A program made the translations under genes and the position numbers. A DNA stretch of 5,198 bases from Fimiplasma intestinipullorum (lineage in GTDB: Bacteria > Bacillota_I > Bacilli_A > Erysipelotrichales > Coprobacillaceae). A model generated the notes under the pieces. It ran no database searches, was not told the origin of the DNA, and saw only the letters and a list, made by a program, of their open reading frames with translations. Each line of letters opens with the position of its first letter. Within the stretch, counting starts at the first letter, position 1. The DNA is taken from the NCBI GenBank assembly GCA_018715065.1, contig DVMJ01000011.1, positions 1 to 5,198 on the forward strand, given 5' to 3'. Positions 1-5,032 of this stretch are shown piece after piece.

Positions 1-57
1 TTGTCTTGAAACTTTGCGTTTCTGACGTGACTTTCTTTGTCTTTCAGGTTTATGTTT

Positions 58-71
58 CAGTTTTCAATGTT
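58..71 (-). promoter_or_regulatory. boxA-like antitermination element
   Basis: The minus strand reads AACATTGAAAACTG, close to the TTCTTTGAAAACT block found in Bacillus-type rRNA leaders. In those leaders the boxA RNA recruits NusB/NusE-type factors so that RNA polymerase can pass through the untranslated rRNA genes without Rho termination. It lies about 25 to 40 nt into the predicted transcript, a sensible place for such an element. The match is by eye and the first half of the motif is altered (ACATT in place of TCTTT). Confidence 0.4.
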
Positions 72-74
72 CCA

Positions 75-96
75 GCGTCGGCTTTTCCCCGACTGC
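75..96 (-). other. Hairpin at the predicted 5' end of the leader transcript
   Basis: On the minus strand GTCGG (93-89) pairs with CCGAC (81-77) around a 7-nt loop. G96-C75 and C95-G76 extend the stem to 7 bp past a single bulged A at 94. The hairpin begins within about two bases of the predicted transcription start, so the transcript would carry a 5'-terminal stem. No U-run follows, so it is not a terminator. A role in protecting the 5' end or starting leader folding is inference. Confidence 0.5.
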
Positions 97-131
97 CTGT
101 ATATCTTACCACTTCATTCTTTTTTTGTCAA
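96..131 (-). promoter_or_regulatory. Strong sigma-A promoter, rRNA type
   Basis: On the minus strand the -35 box is TTGACA (131-126), a full consensus match. It is followed by exactly 17 nt (125-109) and the -10 box TAAGAT (108-103, 5 of 6 matches to TATAAT). Transcription should start at about 98-96 (A98, G97 or G96) and run left out of the window. It lies well downstream of the ATPase operon terminator, so it drives a separate unit. Such a near-perfect promoter with A-tracts upstream and a G available at the start site is typical of rRNA promoters in low-GC Firmicutes. Confidence 0.8.
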
Positions 132-170
132 CAGCTTTTTAATCTTTTTCCACAAAAATGACCTTTTTCC
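132..170 (-). promoter_or_regulatory. A-tract region upstream of the -35 box (possible UP element)
   Basis: On the minus strand this region is AT-rich with three runs of five A residues (168-164, 149-145, 140-136) and a T-run (159-155) immediately upstream of the TTGACA box. UP elements that bind the alpha-subunit C-terminal domain of RNA polymerase have this character and position, roughly -40 to -60. The call is from composition and location only, since there is no exact consensus match. Confidence 0.45.
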
Positions 171-207
171 TTAAAATAAAGAATGGGCGCCTATTTTCGC
201 CCATTCT
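171..207 (-). terminator. Rho-independent terminator of the V-type ATPase operon
   Basis: On the minus strand GAATGGGCG (206-198) pairs perfectly with CGCCCATTC (189-181), and an A207-U180 pair closes the base to give 10 bp. The loop is 8 nt and the stem is followed by TTATTTTAA (179-171). The hairpin begins 3 nt after the subunit D stop codon, so it ends the ATPase transcript. It leaves about 40 nt before the -35 box of the next promoter. The T-run is interrupted by one A but is otherwise typical. Confidence 0.9.
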
Positions 208-210
208 AAG

Positions 211-855
211 CTATATTTGTTCCTGTTTCTTCAAAAGAGCCTGCTTCTGTTTATTAGCCTTAATGACTTTTTGTCTGGAGAATTCTTCTCTTTCCTTCTC
301 CTCCAATGAATCACTGATGAACTTCACTGTCTTCTCAAAATCAGGAATGACAATATTCTTTAAGGCATTGGCTCTCTTTTGCGCTTTACGAATGGCATTC
401 GCCAGTCGATAGACACTATTTTCGACTTCAGCCAGGATCACCGTAATTTCTTTGACCTGATGGAAGCAATGGTAAGCATAGTCCAGCTTGGAATTCGTAT
501 ATTCCAAACCGTAACATAATTCCAGGTCATCACTCTCATAAGTGATCTTTGGGATCTCGACGCCCATCACGCTTCGATAGGATACCTGGATTCCTGTATC
601 GATCGGTACATTATCGACAATATCATCGATTCGTCCTAAAGACATATTCGCCTGCTGTAAGGCAGCATAGGCTTTTTCATAAGTCTTCGTGATTCTTTCA
701 CGCAGCATCTTGACACTGTCGACTTGCGCCATCATCTCACGAATCAGGATATTACGCTTCTTATCCATCAATTCGTAACCCAGTGTCGCCAGGGACAAAG
801 ATTTCTTGGTCGCAATTAAATTTCCCTTGGTTGGAAAGACTTGTTTATTTGCCAT
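211..855 (-). CDS. ntpD: V-type ATP synthase subunit D (central stalk)
   Basis: Subunit D is the long coiled-coil axle of the V/A-type ATPase. It sits inside the A3B3 head and turns with subunit F and the membrane ring. The 214-residue product matches the family's usual length (about 210). The N-terminal helix starts with PTKGNLIATKKSL (8-20) and LGYELMDKKR (25-34), the family's conserved head. The C-terminal helix carries RLANAIRKAQKRANAL (150-165), then IPDFEKTVKFI (170-180) and LEEKEREEFSRQKVIK (184-199), also family hallmarks. The middle (about 80-130) is the less conserved globular part. The ATG lies 2 nt after the TAA of subunit B. Only a weak AAGGA (875-871) about 15 nt upstream could serve as ribosome-binding site, so translation is probably coupled to B. 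It is the last gene of the operon, with a terminator right behind its TAG stop. Confidence 0.97.
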   Translation of the reverse strand: MANKQVFPTKGNLIATKKSLSLATLGYELMDKKRNILIREMMAQVDSVKMLRERITKTYEKAYAALQQANMSLGRIDDIVDNVPIDTGIQVSYRSVMGVEIPKITYESDDLELCYGLEYTNSKLDYAYHCFHQVKEITVILAEVENSVYRLANAIRKAQKRANALKNIVIPDFEKTVKFISDSLEEKEREEFSRQKVIKANKQKQALLKKQEQI

Positions 856-857
856 AA

Positions 858-2291
858 TTAGACGTTGAGTTCCTTAATGATCTTTTCTTCTTTTAAATTG
901 AAGCGCTCCATCGCGCGTTGATGATCATAGTGTTCTTTTAAGACAGCATCATCAATACGATCCAGCTCTTCCATTGGCAGAACAGATAAAAGATCCCAAC
1001 CAAGATCCAGGGTTTCCTCGATTGAACGGTTGACATCGGCTCCCTGGGCAATAAAATGTTCTTCAAACAAGTTACCAAAACTCATATATTGTTTATCCGT
1101 TGGTGAAAGTTCATCCTCACCAATAACGCTGGCCAAACTTCTCGCATCCTGCACTTTTGCATAGCAGGCAAATAACTGGTTGGAAACGTCGGAATGATCT
1201 TTACGGGTATAACCTTCACCAATACCATCTTTCATCAGACGGGAAAGAGATGGTAAGACACCGACTGGTGGATAGTACCCTTTTTGGTTTAGGTCACGAT
1301 CCAATACGATCTGACCTTCGGTAATATATCCGGTTAAGTCAGGGATCGGGTGCGTAATATCATCGTTAGGCATGGTCAGGATCGGAATCTGAGTTACCGA
1401 ACCCTTCGATCCTTTAATGATCCCCGCACGTTCATATAGACTCGCTAAATCAGAATATAAATAGCCTGGATACCCTTTACGCCCTGGAATCTCTCCCTTA
1501 CTTGAAGAGAATTCACGCAATGCTTCACAATAGGATGTAATATCTGTCATGATAACCAGAACATGCATATCATGCTCATAAGCTAAATACTCTGCACAAG
1601 TCAGGGCACAGCGTGGTGTCAGGGTACGTTCAATGATTGGGTCATTGGATAAATTGATAAACATCACGACTTTTTCCATAACGCCCGCTTCCTCAAAAGA
1701 ACGCTTAAAGTAATCGGCAATATCGTTTTTAACCCCCATGGCCGCAAAGACAATGACAAATTTCGCATCTTCGTCCCCTGTGATCTTGGCCTGTTTGACG
1801 ATCTGAACAGCCAGTTCGTTATGCGGCATACCTGAACCGGAGAAAATAGGTAATTTCTGGCCACGAATCAGGGTCGTCAGGGCATCGATGGATGAAATAC
1901 CGGTATTGATGTAATTTCGCGGATAGACACGAGAGACCGGATTCAATGGCTGCCCATTAATGTCGACACGTTTTTCAGCATAGATTTCACCTAATCCATC
2001 AATTGGTACACCTGCTCCATTAAATGTACGTCCTAAAATTTCCTCAGAAAGCGGCATCTCCATTGGACGACCTAAAAGTTTCGTACGTGTATTCGTCAAA
2101 GAAAGCTTATTGGTGCCCTCAAAGACCTGAACGATTGCTCTTTGTCCTTCCAGTTGAACAATACGTCCCATACGCGTTGTGCCATCGGCTACCTTAATTT
2201 CAACCATTTCATCATAGGAAGCATCCACCACATGATCAATGGCGACTAATGGTCCGTTGATTTCACTAAGTCCTATATATTGAAGACCCAT
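858..2291 (-). CDS. ntpB: V-type ATP synthase subunit B (non-catalytic head subunit)
   Basis: Subunit B alternates with A in the hexameric head and completes the catalytic sites at the A/B interface without hydrolysing ATP itself. The product is 477 residues, a little longer than the Enterococcus protein (about 458). It has a beta-barrel N-terminus (from GLQYIGLSEINGPLVAI), then FSGSGMPHNELA (150-161), where a Walker A lysine is absent as expected for B. The segment VLVIMTDITSYCEALRE (244-260) corresponds to the Walker B region. LPSLSRL (346-352) contains R351, the arginine finger that reaches into the A-subunit site. The frame is open upstream to a TTG at 2309 directly after the A stop. That start is rejected because AAAGGAGG (2306-2299) lies inside those first codons and is spaced 7 nt from the ATG at 2291. 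The stop is TAA, 2 nt before subunit D. Confidence 0.97.
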   Translation of the reverse strand: MGLQYIGLSEINGPLVAIDHVVDASYDEMVEIKVADGTTRMGRIVQLEGQRAIVQVFEGTNKLSLTNTRTKLLGRPMEMPLSEEILGRTFNGAGVPIDGLGEIYAEKRVDINGQPLNPVSRVYPRNYINTGISSIDALTTLIRGQKLPIFSGSGMPHNELAVQIVKQAKITGDEDAKFVIVFAAMGVKNDIADYFKRSFEEAGVMEKVVMFINLSNDPIIERTLTPRCALTCAEYLAYEHDMHVLVIMTDITSYCEALREFSSSKGEIPGRKGYPGYLYSDLASLYERAGIIKGSKGSVTQIPILTMPNDDITHPIPDLTGYITEGQIVLDRDLNQKGYYPPVGVLPSLSRLMKDGIGEGYTRKDHSDVSNQLFACYAKVQDARSLASVIGEDELSPTDKQYMSFGNLFEEHFIAQGADVNRSIEETLDLGWDLLSVLPMEELDRIDDAVLKEHYDHQRAMERFNLKEEKIIKELNV

Positions 2292-2298
2292 TGAAATT

Positions 2299-2306
2299 CC
2301 TCCTTT
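2299..2306 (-). promoter_or_regulatory. Shine-Dalgarno site for subunit B
   Basis: The minus strand reads AAAGGAGG, near-perfect complementarity to the 16S 3' end, with 7 nt to the ATG at 2291. It fixes the start of subunit B there and excludes the upstream in-frame TTG at 2309, which precedes this site. It is the strongest ribosome-binding site in the window, fitting the need for three copies of B per complex. Confidence 0.9.
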
Positions 2307-2309
2307 CAA

Positions 2310-4061
2310 CTATTGAATGTGCGCAATCGCATCATCGATCATTGGCATATACTCATCCAACATCTCAATGTGATCGTTTGGTACATCATATTTCATTTTC
2401 ACAACTTTATCAAAAAGACCGGTTTCCAGCACACTGGAAATACTCTTGCCTTCACTTAAAGCTGAACGTGCCTGATGATAGAGATATAAGATTACTTCCA
2501 TCATCTTCATCTGTTTAACCAGTGGGACATAGGTATCATCCTTATGGAAGGCGTTTTGCTGCAGATACCCGACACGAATGATACGGCTGATCTCAATGAT
2601 CAGTTTCTGATCATCAGGCAGGACATCTGAACCGATCAGTTTAACGATCTCCATCAGTTTCGTTTCTTCGGCCAGTAAAGCCTGGAGTTCCTGACGATCC
2701 TTTAAGAATTGGTCACCGACATTCTTTTCATACCATTTCGCCAGATCGGTCACGTACTCACTATAACTTTCGTTCCAGTTAATGGCGTAATAGTGACGCG
2801 CATACGCTAATGACTTATCCAATGCCCAGAAACAGCGCACGAAACGTTTGGTATTTTGGGTCACTGGTTCAGAGAAGTCACTTCCCTGTGGTGATACGGC
2901 ACCAATGATGGAAACAGACCCCGTACTGCCGTTTAAGTTTTCCATATAACCAGCGCGTTCATAGAACTGAGACAAACGGCTAGGCAAATAAGCCGGGAAC
3001 CCTTCTTCAGCTGGCATTTCTTCCAGACGACCGGAAATCTCACGAAGTGCTTCTGCCCAACGAGAGGTCGAGTCTGCCATGATCGCTACATGATATCCCA
3101 TATCACGATAATACTCAGCTAAAGTCACCCCTGTATAAATAGAGGCCTCACGCGCAGCCACTGGCATGTTTGAAGTATTCGCAATTAAGACCGTTCGATC
3201 AGTCAGCGGCCGATTGCTCTTAGGGTCGATCAATTCACTGAATTCTTCCAGAACCTGGGTCATTTCGTTACCACGTTCACCACAGCCGACATAGACGATA
3301 ATATCCGCATCACACCATTTGGCAAGCTGATGCTGAGTCATGGTCTTACCCGTACCGAAACCGCCTGGAATCGCAGCTGTTCCGCCTTTGGCAATCGGGA
3401 ACAGCGTATCAATGACACGTTGACCCGTTACCAGTGGAATGGAGATTGGCAGACGTTCTTTGACTGGACGCGGATCCTTAATTGGCCATTTCTGGCAAAG
3501 CGTCAGCTCATGAACCTCTCCTTTCTCATCCTCAATCTTACAAATCACATCATTAATTGTATATTGACCATCCGGTTTAACTTCGATGACCCTTCCGCTT
3601 AAAGTCGGTAGAAGCATACAACGATGCTCGATCAAAGGCGTTTCCGGACATGTGGCATAGATATCGCCACCCTGGATCTCATCACCGACTTTGACCTTTA
3701 ATGTTACATCCCAAAGCGCTGTTTCGTCAAGTGAAGAGACATTGCTTCCAGTGGGAATAAAAGCACCGGATTCTTTGGCGATTTCCTGCAATGGGCGTTC
3801 GATACCATCAAAAATATTTCTTAAGATACCTGGACCTAAAGTTGCACTGATTGGCTGACCGGTTCCATAAACAGGCTCACCTGGTTTTAAACCTGTTGTT
3901 GTTTCATATACCTGAATGGTTGTGGCATGACTGGTGATAGAAATAACCTCACCGATCAGTTTTTTGTTTCCCACATAAACCATTTCAAGCATTGAGAAAT
4001 CAGTAGCATCTTTGACGGTGACAACAGGTCCATTAATTGAATAAATTACATTTTCACTCAT
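2310..4061 (-). CDS. ntpA: V-type ATP synthase subunit A (catalytic)
   Basis: Subunit A is the catalytic subunit that hydrolyses or makes ATP in the A3B3 head. At 583 residues it matches the family (about 580-600). A beta-barrel domain begins at IYSINGPVVTV (6-16). The insert that distinguishes A from F-type beta (the non-homologous region) spans about 110-200. The Walker A loop is GGFGTGKT (233-240) with K239 and T240. The catalytic glutamate is E262 in GCGERGNEM (259-267). The Walker B strand is VAIMAD (325-330, D330), followed by STSRWAEALRE. SPQGSDFSEPVTQNT (390-404) is the conserved downstream signature, slightly altered from the usual PPGGD form. The C-terminal domain (about 440-583) is helical. 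ATG is preceded by GAGGTG (4071-4066). A 37-nt gap separates it from subunit E, and 18 nt separate its TAG from the subunit B start. Confidence 0.98.
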   Translation of the reverse strand: MSENVIYSINGPVVTVKDATDFSMLEMVYVGNKKLIGEVISITSHATTIQVYETTTGLKPGEPVYGTGQPISATLGPGILRNIFDGIERPLQEIAKESGAFIPTGSNVSSLDETALWDVTLKVKVGDEIQGGDIYATCPETPLIEHRCMLLPTLSGRVIEVKPDGQYTINDVICKIEDEKGEVHELTLCQKWPIKDPRPVKERLPISIPLVTGQRVIDTLFPIAKGGTAAIPGGFGTGKTMTQHQLAKWCDADIIVYVGCGERGNEMTQVLEEFSELIDPKSNRPLTDRTVLIANTSNMPVAAREASIYTGVTLAEYYRDMGYHVAIMADSTSRWAEALREISGRLEEMPAEEGFPAYLPSRLSQFYERAGYMENLNGSTGSVSIIGAVSPQGSDFSEPVTQNTKRFVRCFWALDKSLAYARHYYAINWNESYSEYVTDLAKWYEKNVGDQFLKDRQELQALLAEETKLMEIVKLIGSDVLPDDQKLIIEISRIIRVGYLQQNAFHKDDTYVPLVKQMKMMEVILYLYHQARSALSEGKSISSVLETGLFDKVVKMKYDVPNDHIEMLDEYMPMIDDAIAHIQ

Positions 4062-4065
4062 GTTT

Positions 4066-4071
4066 CACCTC
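4066..4071 (-). promoter_or_regulatory. Shine-Dalgarno site for subunit A
   Basis: GAGGTG on the minus strand lies 4 nt from the ATG at 4061 (6 nt from the AGG core). The surrounding 11 bases, GTGAGGTGAAA, are identical to those in front of subunit E (4709-4699). A small GC-rich inverted repeat lies immediately upstream. Confidence 0.75.
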
Positions 4072-4073
4072 AC

Positions 4074-4088
4074 GCGTGGTTTACACGC
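4074..4088 (-). repeat. Short inverted repeat between subunits E and A
   Basis: On the minus strand GCGTG (88-84 of the 4000s) pairs with CACGC (78-74) around a 5-nt loop, TAAAC. The stem is only 5 bp, but four of the five pairs are G-C, and it ends 3 bases before the Shine-Dalgarno of subunit A. There is no U-run, so it is not a terminator. It might modulate access to the ribosome-binding site or protect a processed 5' end. It may also be chance. Confidence 0.35.
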
Positions 4089-4098
4089 TTATCATTTT

Positions 4099-4695
4099 CT
4101 ACTTAATCATTAAACCTGAATGGTTATAGAACCACTCTTCCTGTTCAGCTAAACGATTATCCAGTGACTCATCCAAGACAATGGACTGGCTATAGTTGAT
4201 CAAAATAAATCCACCAATCTGAATGTCGTCATTGAGCTTCAGCTCGACCTTCTTGACCAAACGGTCAATACATGTCTGGGCCAGCTTCTGGTCTCGTGGA
4301 TTAAACGAGATCTCTGCTTTGCCTTCCAGCATGGCAGGATCGATCTTAGCCATTTTGCGATTGACCCATTCCTGATAATCCTTCGTCTGGGTAAAATCCA
4401 TCAGTTGCTCGCGACAGGCAGCAAAGATCGCATCCTGTAATTCCTGACGCTTACTGATCAATTGTTTATTGGTCTTGGTTTGCATGCGGGAAATTTCCTT
4501 GGCATTCGCTAAAACCAGTTCATTGATTTCTTTTTCGGCTTTTTCTTCCGCTTCACGCTTGCTGGAGGCTTCGAGTTTGGCATAAGCATCCTCACGCAAA
4601 CGCTTGGTCTCCGCTTCGATTTCGGCAATTTCTTTTTCTACTTCGGCATTGATCTCCTTTTGGAAATATGCTAAAAGTTCTTCTCCGTTTTGCAC
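4099..4695 (-). CDS. ntpE: V-type ATP synthase subunit E (peripheral stalk)
   Basis: Subunit E pairs with a G/H-type helix protein to form the peripheral stalks that keep the A3B3 head from turning. The 198-residue product equals the usual bacterial length. Residues about 12-90 form a highly charged coiled coil rich in E, K and A (for example EVEKEIAEIEAETKRL, 18-33). The C-terminal globular domain ends with IQIGGFILINYSQSIVLDES (158-177), which matches the family's G-G-hydrophobic strand, followed by a helix containing RLAEQEEWFYN. The start is a GTG in either case. A GTG at 4704 adds three residues, but it lies inside the GAGGTG Shine-Dalgarno. The GTG at 4695 sits 6 nt after that site and is preferred. 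The F stop codon (4708-4706) overlaps the ribosome-binding site, so the two genes are translationally coupled. Confidence 0.95.
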   Translation of the reverse strand: MQNGEELLAYFQKEINAEVEKEIAEIEAETKRLREDAYAKLEASSKREAEEKAEKEINELVLANAKEISRMQTKTNKQLISKRQELQDAIFAACREQLMDFTQTKDYQEWVNRKMAKIDPAMLEGKAEISFNPRDQKLAQTCIDRLVKKVELKLNDDIQIGGFILINYSQSIVLDESLDNRLAEQEEWFYNHSGLMIK

Positions 4696-4701
4696 ATCTT
4701 T

Positions 4702-4707
4702 CACCTC
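4702..4707 (-). promoter_or_regulatory. Shine-Dalgarno site for subunit E, overlapping the F stop codon
   Basis: GAGGTG on the minus strand overlaps the last two bases of the TGA that ends subunit F and lies 6 nt upstream of the GTG at 4695. Because the in-frame GTG at 4704 is part of this site itself, the site decides for the later start. Overlap of a stop codon with the next gene's ribosome-binding site usually means coupled translation. Confidence 0.7.
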
Positions 4708-5014
4708 ACAATTTCACGCCAATGGCTTCACTTACATATCCATCGATCGTTTCACCAATTTTACTAGATCCATGACGATCGGGAATTTCAACCAATAATG
4801 GTTTTTTCTGTCGTAATTTGAGCTCAGAGATAACCTCAGGCGCTAATTGAACGAGCTTAGTCGTCATTAAAATGATGGCAATGCTCTCATCATGCATTTT
4901 TTCTTCCAGCAGTTCCAGAAACTCCTGTCTTTCATGCACGACCTTTCCCTCAATTCCCGCTAAACGCATGCCTAACTGCGTATCGACATTATCACTGATT
5001 AAATAAAATTTCAT
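4706..5014 (-). CDS. ntpG: V-type ATP synthase subunit F (central stalk; NtpG of Enterococcus)
   Basis: Subunit F is a small Rossmann-like protein that binds the middle of subunit D and forms part of the rotating central stalk. The product has 102 residues, the usual size. Family hallmarks are the N-terminal strand and loop KFYLISDNVDTQLGMRLAGI (2-21) and the C-terminal part with VEIPDRHG (75-82) and a final EAIGVKL. An in-frame TTG at 5020 would add two residues but is only 2 nt from the GAGG Shine-Dalgarno. The ATG at 5014 is 8 nt from it and is chosen. It follows subunit K by 18 nt and overlaps the ribosome-binding site of subunit E. In V/A nomenclature the gene is also called atpF, not to be confused with F-type subunit b. 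Confidence 0.95.
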   Translation of the reverse strand: MKFYLISDNVDTQLGMRLAGIEGKVVHERQEFLELLEEKMHDESIAIILMTTKLVQLAPEVISELKLRQKKPLLVEIPDRHGSSKIGETIDGYVSEAIGVKL

Positions 5015-5022
5015 GATCAAAG

Positions 5023-5026
5023 CCTC
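5023..5026 (-). promoter_or_regulatory. Shine-Dalgarno site for subunit F
   Basis: GAGG on the minus strand is 8 nt from the ATG at 5014 and only 2 nt from the TTG at 5020, so it supports the ATG start. It is embedded in the self-complementary octamer TCGCGCGA (5032-5025), which partly overlaps it. Confidence 0.55.
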
Positions 5027-5032
5027 GCGCGA

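Larger units (their letters stand above)
1..98 (-). other. Probable rRNA operon 5' leader (transcribed, 16S gene off the left edge)
   Basis: This stretch lies directly downstream of a strong minus-strand promoter and has no open reading frame with a ribosome-binding site. Read on the minus strand it contains TTGAAAACTGAAACA, a string that resembles the leader and spacer sequences found in front of 16S and 23S genes in Firmicutes. It then has an A-rich, C-poor stretch with GTCACGTCAGAAACG. It also holds imperfect inverted repeats, for example 6-13 with 59-67, which pair with one bulged base. No part of the mature 16S sequence is visible, so the rRNA assignment rests on the promoter type and leader resemblance. 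It could instead be the 5' untranslated region of a tRNA cluster or of another highly expressed gene. Confidence 0.6.

Noticed and set aside
158..412. Plus-strand open frame of 84 codons
   Set aside because: It overlaps the terminator and is antisense to the 3' end of subunit D, whose protein match is clear. There is no ribosome-binding site or recognisable product.
1664..1864. Minus-strand open frame of 66 codons in another phase inside subunit B
   Set aside because: It lies wholly within subunit B, is Arg/Ser-rich as out-of-frame translations tend to be, and has no family resemblance.
2291..2518. Plus-strand open frame of 75 codons opposite the end of subunit A
   Set aside because: It is antisense to the A C-terminal domain and the A-B junction, has no ribosome-binding site, and has low-complexity His/Ser-rich content without a recognisable domain.
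3330..3602. Plus-strand open frame of 90 codons opposite subunit A
   Set aside because: It is antisense to the Walker A region of A, whose codons are under strong constraint. There is no separate gene signal.
4600..4695. Charged repetitive Glu/Lys/Ala sequence that could be taken for a low-complexity repeat
   Set aside because: It is the normal N-terminal coiled coil of subunit E, with no exact nucleotide repeat unit.
4604..4798. Plus-strand open frame of 64 codons opposite the E-F junction
   Set aside because: It is the reverse complement of the E coiled coil and the F C-terminus. The Ser-rich translation is expected from antisense reading of Glu/Lys/Ala codons.
5025..5032. Perfect palindrome TCGCGCGA between K and F
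   Set aside because: Eight bases is too short to form a meaningful hairpin (no loop) and no second copy was seen nearby. It is possibly a chance restriction-type palindrome.
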